DNA from: an uncultured Verrucomicrobiales bacterium
GTDB lineage: Bacteria > Verrucomicrobiota > Verrucomicrobiia > Verrucomicrobiales > DEV007
Direction: 5' to 3'
NCBI GenBank assembly: GCA_937893785.1
Contig: CALCSP010000801.1
Location: 1 to 6,102 of the forward strand
Length of the DNA: 6,102 nucleotides
The notes under the pieces are model-generated. The model searched no databases and had not been told where the DNA came from. It saw only the letters and a list, made by a program, of their open reading frames with translations. The translations under genes were made by a program, and so were the position numbers. Positions 1-6,102 of this stretch are shown here, piece after piece. Every line of letters starts with the position of its first letter. The stretch's first letter is position 1.

Positions 1-1065
1 CCTGCTGATGCTGTCCGCGCAAGGGGCATCCTTGATGCGATTGCTAATAAAAAGGGTCAGATCTCCCGTTTGACCAGAGGCTATCAGGCATGGGTGGCTA
101 ACTTCAAGCAGCCGGGTAAGACACACCGGCTCTACCGTGGCGACCCGATGGCAAAACGTGAAGTTGTGGCACCCGGAACACTGGAGGTTTTCGGTTCACT
201 TGCCATGAAGCTCGACGAGGCCGAGCAAGCAAGGCGGGTCAAGCTTGCCGACTGGATCGCAAGCAGGGAAAACCCATTAACCGCGCGGGTCATGGTCAAC
301 CGACTCTGGCAGTTTGTTTTTGGCGTAGGTATCGTTGATACGCCAAGTGATTTTGGTGCTAACGGCACGTTGCCGACTCACCCCGATTTACTGGACTGGA
401 TGGCAGTGGAATTCATGGATAATGACTGGTCGATTAAGCATTTGCTCCGACAAATGCTTCTCTCAGAGACTTTTCAGCAGTCCAGCCGTCCGCAGACCGG
501 TGCCCTTCGTGTTGATGCCGACAGCCGTTACCTGTGGCGTTTTGCGCCCAGGCGCCTTGAGGCTGAGGCCATCCGGGACTCCATCTTGTCCGTTGCTGGC
601 ACACTGGATATGCGGATGGGTGGACCGGGTTTTTACCTTTTTGATGTGGACCGTGAGAATGTCGTGCATTATCACGCCAAGGAAGAGACAGGACCGGCTG
701 AGTGGCGCCGGATGGTCTACCTGTTCAAGATCAGAGTTGAGCAGGATGCTGTTTTTGGCGCCTTTGACTGCCCGGACGGCAATCAGGTCATTCCGAAACG
801 GAGCCGTTCCACCACACCGTTGCAGGCCTTGAACCTTTTCAACAGTAAGTTCATCCTTGGCCAGGCTGCCAAGCTTGCCCTGCGACTGGAGCAGGAAGCA
901 GGGGGTGATCCCGTCAGCCAGGTGCAAAGGGCTTTTCGTTTATTTTACTCCCGTTTCCCCAGTGATTTGGAAGCCCGGGATGCCGTTGATTTCATCGAGG
1001 CTCATTCATTAAGGGACTTTTGCCGGGCAATGTTTAACACCAATGAGTTCCTGTTTACTTTCTGA
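1..1065 (+). CDS. PSD1 (DUF1553) domain protein, C-terminal part, 5' end outside window
   Basis: The frame is open from base 1 to a TGA at 1063-1065, giving 354 visible residues. The TTG at 70 lies inside this open frame and is not a credible start, so the gene begins upstream of the window. The visible part matches the PSD1/DUF1553 domain. It shows NPLTARVMVNRLWQ (about 271-312), TPSDFGANG and THPDLLDW (about 340-402), RRLEAEAIRDS (about 550-582) and STTPLQALNLFN (about 808-843), ending with the usual FNTNEFLF tail. In family members, PSCyt1 (cytochrome c-like, CxxCH) and PSCyt2 (DUF1549) domains precede this part and full proteins are often about 900-1100 residues; those domains would be off the left edge. 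The family is abundant in Planctomycetes and Verrucomicrobia and is thought to act outside the cytoplasm, but its reaction is unknown. The stop overlaps the start of the DUF1501 gene, its usual partner. Family assignment is firm; function is not. Confidence 0.93.
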   Translation, partial: PADAVRARGILDAIANKKGQISRLTRGYQAWVANFKQPGKTHRLYRGDPMAKREVVAPGTLEVFGSLAMKLDEAEQARRVKLADWIASRENPLTARVMVNRLWQFVFGVGIVDTPSDFGANGTLPTHPDLLDWMAVEFMDNDWSIKHLLRQMLLSETFQQSSRPQTGALRVDADSRYLWRFAPRRLEAEAIRDSILSVAGTLDMRMGGPGFYLFDVDRENVVHYHAKEETGPAEWRRMVYLFKIRVEQDAVFGAFDCPDGNQVIPKRSRSTTPLQALNLFNSKFILGQAAKLALRLEQEAGGDPVSQVQRAFRLFYSRFPSDLEARDAVDFIEAHSLRDFCRAMFNTNEFLFTF

Positions 1066-1067
1066 TG
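1063..1067 (+). promoter_or_regulatory. TGATG stop/start overlap coupling PSD1 and DUF1501 genes
   Basis: The TGA stop of the PSD1 gene (1063-1065) shares its last base with the ATG of the DUF1501 gene (1065-1067). No purine-rich Shine-Dalgarno sequence is visible in the bases just before the ATG. Re-initiation by the terminating ribosome is therefore the likeliest way the second gene is translated, which would tie the amounts of the two proteins together. The overlap is seen directly; coupling is inferred. Confidence 0.7.
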
Positions 1068-1157
1068 CTGGACAAACGCCACTTACTTGATCGACGGGAT
1101 TTTCTTTCGCATTCAGCGGGAGGGTTTGGTGCCGTTGCCCTTGCGCAGTTGATGGCA
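1065..1157 (+). other. Predicted Tat signal region of the DUF1501 protein
   Basis: Residues 1-31 contain the twin-arginine motif RRDFL (10-14) followed by a weakly hydrophobic Gly/Ala/Leu segment ending near QLMA. This is typical for DUF1501 proteins and predicts export in folded form, which fits a metal-binding protein. The cleavage site is unclear; no clean AxA follows, although a site around LLAG (35-38) is possible. Confidence 0.7.
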
Positions 1158-2567
1158 TCCGAGGGTTTGCTTGCCGGCGTGAAGGACCGGGAGAGTGCAC
1201 CGGGGAAAAAACCGATCCGCCCGGAAATCAATCCGGCCAGACCGCATGCCCCGCGCAATCCGCACTTTACCCCGCGCGCGACCCAGGTGTTACAGATTTT
1301 CTGTTCGGGTGCAATCAGTCAGGTGGACACCTTTGACTATAAGCCAGAACTCGTTCGCCAGCACGGCAAGCCATTGCCAGGGGGTGACAAGTTGATTACA
1401 TTTCAGGGAGCGCAGGGCAACCTCACCAAAAGCCCCTGGGAATTCAAGCCGCGCGGAGAGTCCGGCAAGATGATCTCCGAACTGGTTCCACGCCTTGGAC
1501 AACTGGCTGACGACATGTGCTTTGTGCATTCCCTGACTGGAAAGACGAACACACACGGGCCGGGCGAGAATTTCATGTGCACGGGATTTACCCTGGATGG
1601 ATTTCCAAGTGCCGGAGCATGGATGACTTATGCATTGGGGAGTGAGGCTGAGGACCTGCCGGCTTATGTTGCCATTCCCGATGTTCGTGGAACACCGCAA
1701 TCGAGTGTGAATTGCTGGGGCCCGGGTTTTTTGCCCGCCGCATTCCAGGGAACAGACTTCAATGCGGCCAAACCCCTACGCAATCTGACCCCCCCTGAGG
1801 GAATTAGTGCCGGTATTGATGCAGCTACCCGTCAGTTCCTTGAGCGGCAGAACCGCCGGCACCTTGAGTCTTTTCCTGGCGACAGTGCGCTTGCCGCCCG
1901 GATTGCCAGCTATGAGCTGGCGGCAAAAATGCAGTTAAGTATTCCCGGGATTACCGACCTATCCAGCGAGCCAGCCCATGTGCTTCGCGCTTACGGGACT
2001 GATGAATCCGGAAACAAGGTGAAGGATCTGCGGGCAGCTTATGGAAGAAACTGTATTCTGGCACGGCGGCTTATTGAAAAGGGTGTTCGCTTTGTGCAAC
2101 TCTTCAACGGTGCATACCAGACCGGGGGCGAGGGAGTGAGCAATTGGGATGGGCACAAGCAAATCAAAAATCAGTATTCCGTCCACGGCCCGGTACTTGA
2201 CCAACCAACAGCGGCCTTGCTTAAGGACCTTAAAGATCGAGGCCTGCTTGCCAATACACTGGTGATTTTTAATTCAGAATTTGGGCGCATGCCCACTTTC
2301 CAGAAGGGCGCCAGCGGGCGGGATCACAACCCTTCCGGATTTACCGCCTGGATGGCTGGAGCAGGTGTTAAGGCTCCTTTCAGTTATGGTAAAACGGATG
2401 ATTTCAGTTACAAGGCAGTTGAGAATGTCACGACTGTTTATGATTTTTACGCGACCGTGCTGCACATTCTCGGTCTCGACCACGAGCGGTTAAGTTTTTA
2501 CCACAACGGAATTGAACGTCGTTTAACGGATGTCCACGGCCATGTTATCAGGGAGATCTTGAGCTAG
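1065..2567 (+). CDS. DUF1501 family protein (alkaline phosphatase/sulfatase-like fold), Tat-exported
   Basis: This complete gene encodes 500 residues, a usual length for DUF1501. The N-terminus has a twin-arginine motif, DRRDFLS (residues 9-15), followed by a Gly/Ala-rich hydrophobic stretch to about residue 31, which supports the ATG start at 1065. Family landmarks appear in order: SQVDTFDYKPEL after about residue 84; NTHGPGENFMCTG from residue 162; NWDGH before a DQPTAALLKDL segment; SEFGRMP (404-410); and GRDHNPSGF (418-426). The tail ends HNGIERRLTDVHGHV. The Glu, Arg, Asp and His residues of the SEFGR and GRDH motifs lie where members of the alkaline phosphatase superfamily hold metal ions. 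The substrate is unknown; a hydrolase of phosphate or sulfate esters is suggested only by the fold. It is translated directly after a PSD1 gene, the standard arrangement in PVC bacteria, so the two probably act together in the periplasm. No frameshift or missing motif is apparent. Confidence 0.93.
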   Translation: MLDKRHLLDRRDFLSHSAGGFGAVALAQLMASEGLLAGVKDRESAPGKKPIRPEINPARPHAPRNPHFTPRATQVLQIFCSGAISQVDTFDYKPELVRQHGKPLPGGDKLITFQGAQGNLTKSPWEFKPRGESGKMISELVPRLGQLADDMCFVHSLTGKTNTHGPGENFMCTGFTLDGFPSAGAWMTYALGSEAEDLPAYVAIPDVRGTPQSSVNCWGPGFLPAAFQGTDFNAAKPLRNLTPPEGISAGIDAATRQFLERQNRRHLESFPGDSALAARIASYELAAKMQLSIPGITDLSSEPAHVLRAYGTDESGNKVKDLRAAYGRNCILARRLIEKGVRFVQLFNGAYQTGGEGVSNWDGHKQIKNQYSVHGPVLDQPTAALLKDLKDRGLLANTLVIFNSEFGRMPTFQKGASGRDHNPSGFTAWMAGAGVKAPFSYGKTDDFSYKAVENVTTVYDFYATVLHILGLDHERLSFYHNGIERRLTDVHGHVIREILS

Positions 2568-2663
2568 ATGAGTTTAGCCTTGCTTGAAGATATTGCAGTG
2601 TGCAGATAATTGTTCTCCATCGAGGAAACCTTCTTCATCCACTTAGCTTTTTCACCTGCCGGA
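2568..2663. other. Convergent intergenic gap, no convincing terminator
   Basis: These 96 bp separate the TAG of the + strand DUF1501 gene from the TAA of the - strand sulfatase gene. Only very short inverted repeats are visible, for example GCTA at 2563-2566 against TAGC at 2575-2578, and TGCA either side of GTG near 2595-2605. None forms a GC-rich stem followed by a T run in either direction. No small gene with a recognisable product is seen. Transcripts from the two units may therefore overlap at their 3' ends, or termination may be Rho-dependent. Confidence 0.6.
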
Positions 2664-4025
2664 TTACTTCCAGGGCTCGAGCGTGTTGAGTCTCCTGACG
2701 AGGGCCTTGAGTTGATCGGGTTGAGTGCCGGCAAGATCTTCTTGTTCGGACATGTCCTTTTCAAGGTTGTAGAGTTCATCCCTGTAGCGGGTGATATCGT
2801 TGTATGCCTCGTAGAACCGAACCAGTTTCCACTTGCCTTCCCGGACGGCCCGCTGGCGGTGATGTGACCAGTATAAATACGGGCTGGGTTGTTGATTTTC
2901 CCTGTCAAAAAGCGTGGGTGTCAGGGAGATGCCGTCCAGGTCATCTTGTTCAAGCTTGATGTCTCCGATTTCAGCGAGGGTGGGGAAGATATCCGGAAAC
3001 CAGGATGGATGATCGGTTGTGCTGTTGGCAGCTATCCGCCCTGGCCATCTGGCGATCATCGGCACACGAATACCGCCTTCATAGAGCCATCCCTTACCGC
3101 GTCTCAGTCCTCCACTGCTATTGAAGTAACGCGGATCGGCACCGCCTTCTCCGTGCGGACCGTTGTCACTGGTGAAGATGACCAGTGTTTTTTCGTCAAT
3201 ATCCAACTCCTTGAGCAGCGCGAAAATCTTGCCGATATCCCGGTCAAGAAAACTCATAGCGCCAGCAAAGGCGGCATGACGGTTACGGGGCTTATTATAT
3301 CCTCCTTTGAGGATGGCATAGGGTTTGGTTTCCTGTGGCTTATCGTCCAACTTGCCGAGGAAAGGCTCCTCAAACTCTGCTGGAACAATGAGCTCGGCAT
3401 GCACCAGTGTTAATGGAAGGTAGACAAAAAAAGGCTTGTCGTGGTTTTTGCGGATGAAGCGTAACGCCTCCCGCGTGAAGAGATCCTGGGTGTGCCAGCT
3501 GTGTTTTTCCGGGTTGTCCGGTAGCATTTCCTTAATACCGTTTTTCCAAACCCATTCCGGGTAGTGAAAATGGGCGCGCCGTTGGTCAAGAAAGCCATAC
3601 CAGAAGTCAAAACCCTTGAGGTTGGGAAGTCCGGTCCTGCGGCCCAGTCCCCACTTGCCGATCATTGCGGTGGCATAGCCGCTGTCTTGCAGAAGATTGG
3701 CGATGGTTCGATCCCCGACATGCAGTTCTTGCCCCTGTCCCTCGGTATGGGCCCGGGCGATATGTTTGCCCATCATCAGGGTAAAGCGTGAAGGGGCGCA
3801 AACACACGCACCGGCATAATGTGAGGTGAAGCGCATGCCCTCTGCTGCCATGCGGTCTAGGTTCGGAGTTTGGAATTTTTCCTGTCCGTAGCAGGAAAGG
3901 TCCCCGTAACCGACATCATCAGCGAGGATGTAGATAATGTTTGGCCGTTCTTCGGCCCAAGCATCGGCAAGTGAAAATATCAATAGCCAGTAAATGACTG
4001 TGATGACAGACAGAAGGTTTTTCAT
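2664..4025 (-). CDS. Secreted type I (formylglycine) sulfatase
   Basis: The protein has 453 residues from the ATG at 4025, a normal length for a bacterial arylsulfatase-type enzyme. This start gives a classic signal peptide, MKN then a hydrophobic run, ending ADAWA at residue 24. A longer reading from the ATG at 4079 adds 18 residues and overlaps the previous stop. Sulfatase landmarks are complete. NIIYILADD (29-37) provides the metal-binding Asp pair. CAPSR (76-80) is the CxPSR signature, whose Cys76 should be converted to formylglycine. GKWGLG (123-128) and LVHAEL (207-212) follow. TSDNGPH (285-291) supplies further metal ligands, and GKGWLYEGGIRVP (310-322) and the C-terminal VREGKWKL and ELYNLEKDMSEQEDLA segments complete the fold. 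It hydrolyses sulfate esters, probably on a polysaccharide, in the periplasm or outside the cell. GKWGLG lacks the His of the commoner GKWHLG, as in one recognised sulfatase subgroup. A formylglycine-generating enzyme would have to be encoded elsewhere. It lies directly downstream of the DUF1592-type gene, probably in one operon. Confidence 0.94.
   Translation of the reverse strand: MKNLLSVITVIYWLLIFSLADAWAEERPNIIYILADDVGYGDLSCYGQEKFQTPNLDRMAAEGMRFTSHYAGACVCAPSRFTLMMGKHIARAHTEGQGQELHVGDRTIANLLQDSGYATAMIGKWGLGRRTGLPNLKGFDFWYGFLDQRRAHFHYPEWVWKNGIKEMLPDNPEKHSWHTQDLFTREALRFIRKNHDKPFFVYLPLTLVHAELIVPAEFEEPFLGKLDDKPQETKPYAILKGGYNKPRNRHAAFAGAMSFLDRDIGKIFALLKELDIDEKTLVIFTSDNGPHGEGGADPRYFNSSGGLRRGKGWLYEGGIRVPMIARWPGRIAANSTTDHPSWFPDIFPTLAEIGDIKLEQDDLDGISLTPTLFDRENQQPSPYLYWSHHRQRAVREGKWKLVRFYEAYNDITRYRDELYNLEKDMSEQEDLAGTQPDQLKALVRRLNTLEPWK
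3786..3800 (-). other. Sulfatase active-site motif CAPSR (formylglycine Cys76)
   Basis: The five codons encode Cys-Ala-Pro-Ser-Arg, matching the CxPSR consensus recognised by formylglycine-generating enzyme. The Cys codon (TGC, 3798-3800 read on the - strand) is the one predicted to become the catalytic formylglycine. A second Cys two residues earlier (ACVC) is not in the motif position. Confidence 0.9.
3954..4025 (-). other. Predicted Sec signal peptide of the sulfatase
   Basis: Residues 1-24 from the preferred start have a short charged beginning (MKN), a hydrophobic core rich in Leu, Ile and Val, and an Ala-Trp-Ala cleavage site before EERPN. The mature enzyme would start two residues before the conserved RPNII strand, as in many family members. 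This is the main argument for the start at 4025 over 4079. Confidence 0.8.
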
Positions 4026-4076
4026 GTTGAAAAAAGAGTATGCCTTGATGGTGCAGTGACCAAGGCTTTCGGCGAC

Positions 4077-4081
4077 CATTA
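4077..4081 (-). promoter_or_regulatory. TAATG stop/start overlap, alternative sulfatase start
   Basis: On the - strand the TAA stop of the DUF1592-type gene (4081-4079) overlaps an ATG (4079-4077) in frame with the sulfatase. Using it would add 18 residues (MVAESLGHC and onward) ahead of the signal peptide. No Shine-Dalgarno sequence is visible before this ATG; before the ATG at 4025 only an AAGG about 17 bases away is seen, which is too far. Either start is possible; the overlap may also deliver ribosomes that re-initiate at 4025. Confidence 0.5.
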
Positions 4082-6102
4082 CTTGCTTAGAAATATCTCA
4101 CTGTTGACGACAAGGTTCACAAGGTCGCGTAGCCGATTTTCTTTTTGGCTCAACTGGTTGAGAATGCGATCCACGTCTCCACGGTCGGCAGCTTCAAGTT
4201 GGCGTCCCGTGGCATAAGTCAGCATCTTATTGGTTAGGCAACGGATTACCAGATCCTTTCGCTCGAGCAGCATTTTCTTGAACTCTATAATGTCGGCGAT
4301 TTCCTTGCCATTAGCCAGGATAGCCGAGGTATCAATGGGATCTCTGGCCCGCTTGTATTTATCACGCCAGCGTCCGACGACATCGAAATTTTCAAATGGG
4401 AAGCCCATAGGGTCAATCTTCACATGGCAACTAAGGCAAGCCTCGTTTTTACGGTGTAACTGAAGGAGTTCGCGCACACTGGTGGCTTCACGGGTATTGG
4501 TGGGAAGCGGCTCAACATCGGGCGGCGGCGGAGAAGGAGGAGTGCCCAATACATTTTCCAGTACCCAGACTCCTCGGATAATAGGTGAGGTCTCAACTCC
4601 ATTGGCCGTGGCGGTCATGAGCCCCGGTTGGGTAAAGATTCCGCCTCGCCTTGGATCATTGAGTGAGACCTTGCGTAAACGCTCCCCGCGGATTCCCTCA
4701 CGCCGGTAAATCCACTTGGCAAGTGTCTGGTTCATGTAGGTGTAATCCGAGTCGATAAATTCCTCAATGCGCCCATTTGCTTTTAGGATTTCCTCGAAAT
4801 ACATCGTGACCTGTCTGGCAAGCATGGGTTCAACCCTGAGGTTTTTGTAAAACTGGTAATCGCCTCCGGAGGGAGGCATGTCGCCAAGCTTGTCGAGGCG
4901 TAGCCACGCTGAAGGGAAATGGCGGACAAAAGCCTGAGCTTTTTCATCTTTGAGCATGCGCTCAACTTGCTGGGTGCGAATAGTCGCGTTGCTTAGTTTT
5001 CCTTGTTTTGCCAAGTCCATCAGGATTTCATCCGGCATCGACGACCAAAGGAAGTAACTCATACGGTTTGCAATGCCAAATTCATCCAACTGTCCAGGTT
5101 GTTCTTTAAGGTAGAGAAACTGCGGTGAGCAAAGCATGGCGGCATAGCCATCCTGCATGGCACGAATTAAAAGCGGCACTTCATTCTGTTTTTTATTGTT
5201 ATTGGTTTTCTGGTGCAAGCTCTCGATGGATAGCTTGGCATGCGCCATACCAGGACCACCCCAGCCTGCCCGAAAGCTGTTGGGTTGCCCGTAGCCAAAA
5301 TATTCAACACGCAAATCATGCTCACCGGCCTCGAGTGTCATACTGCCCTTTTTCAGTTGGGCACCATGTAAGCCGTCGTGCTCCAGTGCTTTCTTTCCAT
5401 CAATCAGGATTCTCGCGCCATCATCCGAAGCCATTTCGAAAACATAATTGCCTTTTTTTGGGGCATGCAGCTTGCCGGTAAATACCATTGCGAACTGTTC
5501 TTTCATCCCGGAAACGCCGATATCTATGAGTCCTGTTGGAAGCTTGCCTTCCGCAACCGGTTTGAGAGTGGCAAAATCAGGCAGTTTTTCCCATAGGCCT
5601 TTATACACCCGGTAATGAAGATTTTTAATTCCGCCCGGCAGGGTCACGACAGGCTCCACCTTTTGCTGCAGGACAAGCTGCACGTAAGGTTCCACCATAG
5701 ACGGAGTGACCGGTCGCCGGAATGCCCGAGTAGCAAAATTCATCATTAATTCGCGAATTTCTTTTTCGGTACCAGACCCGCTTCCGTAAAGTGTTGTGTG
5801 GCTCTTGGGTGGCCAGGTATCAATCAGCGGTTCTAGTGTCAGGCTGTGGATACGAATGTGTGGGCCCTTATAACCTTTCTCAAAGAGGATTTCCGCCATT
5901 GTTTTAGGCCATTCATCATGGGCTTGTTTGTTGGCCTGCTTGTCTGGCCTCGGTATAAATTTTGTGGGCAAGGTTTTCTCGACGATGACCTCGGCACGAA
6001 ATGCCCGGTCCATGGAGCCGTTTTCCCAGCCGAGCCAGGGAGTCCATGTTTTGTCGATCCAGACCTCATGGGTAAAGGTGTGTTTTTTGCCATCTTCAGG
6101 AA
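4079..6102 (-). CDS. DUF1595-PA14-DUF1592-DUF1588-DUF1585 protein (PSD/PSCyt3 family), 5' end outside window
   Basis: The frame is open to the right edge. An ATG at 6013 exists, but 29 further codons upstream (including WIDKTWTPWLGWENG) read without a stop, so this is an N-terminally incomplete protein with 673 visible residues. Numbering from the ATG at 6013, DUF1595 begins around 82-118 (FATRAFRRPVT). A PA14 domain follows at about 133-262. DUF1592 covers about 280-440 (MLCSPQFLYL, NRMSYFLWSSMPDE). DUF1588 (PSCyt3) covers about 455-555, with RRGGIFTQPG, the Pro-rich GTPPSPPPPDVEP and the haem-c type motif CLSCH (526-530) before IDPMGFPFENFD. DUF1585 (PSD2) closes the protein (GRQLEAADR, SEIFLSK). 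A DUF1587 domain and often a cytochrome c domain would be expected upstream. The family is secreted and common in PVC bacteria; its reaction is unknown, though the haem-type motif suggests electron transfer. The stop overlaps or lies 53 bases before the sulfatase start, indicating an operon. Confidence 0.92.
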   Translation of the reverse strand, partial: PEDGKKHTFTHEVWIDKTWTPWLGWENGSMDRAFRAEVIVEKTLPTKFIPRPDKQANKQAHDEWPKTMAEILFEKGYKGPHIRIHSLTLEPLIDTWPPKSHTTLYGSGSGTEKEIRELMMNFATRAFRRPVTPSMVEPYVQLVLQQKVEPVVTLPGGIKNLHYRVYKGLWEKLPDFATLKPVAEGKLPTGLIDIGVSGMKEQFAMVFTGKLHAPKKGNYVFEMASDDGARILIDGKKALEHDGLHGAQLKKGSMTLEAGEHDLRVEYFGYGQPNSFRAGWGGPGMAHAKLSIESLHQKTNNNKKQNEVPLLIRAMQDGYAAMLCSPQFLYLKEQPGQLDEFGIANRMSYFLWSSMPDEILMDLAKQGKLSNATIRTQQVERMLKDEKAQAFVRHFPSAWLRLDKLGDMPPSGGDYQFYKNLRVEPMLARQVTMYFEEILKANGRIEEFIDSDYTYMNQTLAKWIYRREGIRGERLRKVSLNDPRRGGIFTQPGLMTATANGVETSPIIRGVWVLENVLGTPPSPPPPDVEPLPTNTREATSVRELLQLHRKNEACLSCHVKIDPMGFPFENFDVVGRWRDKYKRARDPIDTSAILANGKEIADIIEFKKMLLERKDLVIRCLTNKMLTYATGRQLEAADRGDVDRILNQLSQKENRLRDLVNLVVNSEIFLSK
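4424..4438 (-). other. CxxCH (CLSCH) haem-c type motif in the DUF1588 domain
   Basis: The codons for Cys-Leu-Ser-Cys-His sit just before IDPMGFPFENFD, a conserved block of the DUF1588 (PSCyt3) domain. In exported proteins CxxCH is the covalent haem c attachment motif with His as axial ligand. It is the only such motif in the visible part of this protein. Haem attachment itself is inferred, not shown. Confidence 0.75.
5228..5617 (-). other. PA14 domain inserted between DUF1595 and DUF1592
   Basis: Residues about 133-262 (from the ATG at 6013) read as a PA14 beta-barrel. It starts at YRVYKGLWEKLPDF and continues with VFTGKLHAPKKGNYVFEM. It then has the characteristic SDDGARILIDGK strand, whose Asp pair is a usual calcium site, and ends at LEAGEHDLRVEYFG and AGWGGPGM. 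PA14 modules often bind carbohydrates. It is bounded by a VLQQKVEPVV linker on one side and an Asn/Lys-rich NNNKKQNE linker on the other. Confidence 0.85.

Noticed and set aside
335..832. 165-codon + strand frame and the 154-codon - strand frame (463-927) inside the PSD1 gene
   Set aside because: Both overlap conserved DUF1553 motifs in the main frame and give no recognisable protein.
70..1065. TTG at 70 as the start of the PSD1 gene
   Set aside because: The same frame is open to base 1 and the DUF1553 match continues through this point; the true start lies upstream of the window.
2563..2605. Short inverted repeats after the DUF1501 gene as a terminator
   Set aside because: Stems are only about 4 bp and no T run follows, so an intrinsic terminator cannot be supported.
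2564..2908. 114-codon - strand frame spanning the convergent gap
   Set aside because: Most of it lies over the sulfatase C-terminus in another frame. The product is low in complexity (Ser, Pro, Lys, Asn) and has no recognisable domain or ribosome binding site.
2889..3413. 174-codon + strand frame antisense to the sulfatase
   Set aside because: It lies wholly inside a firmly identified gene and its translation resembles no known family; it is a shadow of the sulfatase codons.
4500..4545. GGC/GGA-rich tract that might be a repeat or regulatory element
   Set aside because: It encodes the Pro-rich segment GTPPSPPPPDVEP of the DUF1588 domain, a usual feature of that family.
4079..6013. ATG at 6013 as the start of the DUF1592-type gene
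   Set aside because: Twenty-nine more codons read without a stop to the window edge, and the family normally has further N-terminal domains.

Overview
The window is a piece of bacterial chromosome from, most probably, a member of the Planctomycetes–Verrucomicrobia–Lentisphaerae (PVC) group. The main reason is the protein content. All four genes belong to families that are greatly expanded there: a PSD1/DUF1553 protein, a DUF1501 protein, a type I sulfatase, and a multidomain DUF1595/DUF1592/DUF1588/DUF1585 protein carrying a PA14 domain. GC content looks close to, or slightly above, one half. None of the visible starts has a clear Shine-Dalgarno sequence, which fits this group. Genus or phylum cannot be fixed from the sequence alone; a marine polysaccharide degrader is a reasonable inference.

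Layout: two gene pairs point at each other. On the + strand, bases 1–1065 are the C-terminal part of a PSD1 (DUF1553) protein that enters from outside the window. It is followed with a TGATG stop/start overlap by a complete DUF1501 protein (1065–2567) with a Tat-type signal. On the - strand, transcription enters from the right edge. The large DUF1592-family protein (4079–6102, N-terminus off the window) is followed by a secreted sulfatase (2664–4025, or to 4079 if the longer start is used, which creates a TAATG overlap). The two pairs converge on a 96-bp gap (2568–2663) with no convincing terminator hairpin. No RNA genes, insertion sequences, CRISPR arrays or long repeats were seen, and no promoter is expected inside the window because both units start outside it.

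How the genes may work together: PSD1 proteins are normally encoded next to DUF1501 proteins, so the + pair is a standard unit of still unknown biochemistry. The - pair is less standard. DUF1592-family proteins more often have a DUF1552 partner, but here the immediate downstream gene is a formylglycine sulfatase, and the DUF1592-type protein carries a PA14 (often carbohydrate-binding) module. The predicted signal peptides, the CxxCH haem-type motif in the DUF1588 domain and the sulfatase suggest extracytoplasmic handling of a sulfated glycan, possibly linked to a redox step. That functional link is inference from gene context.
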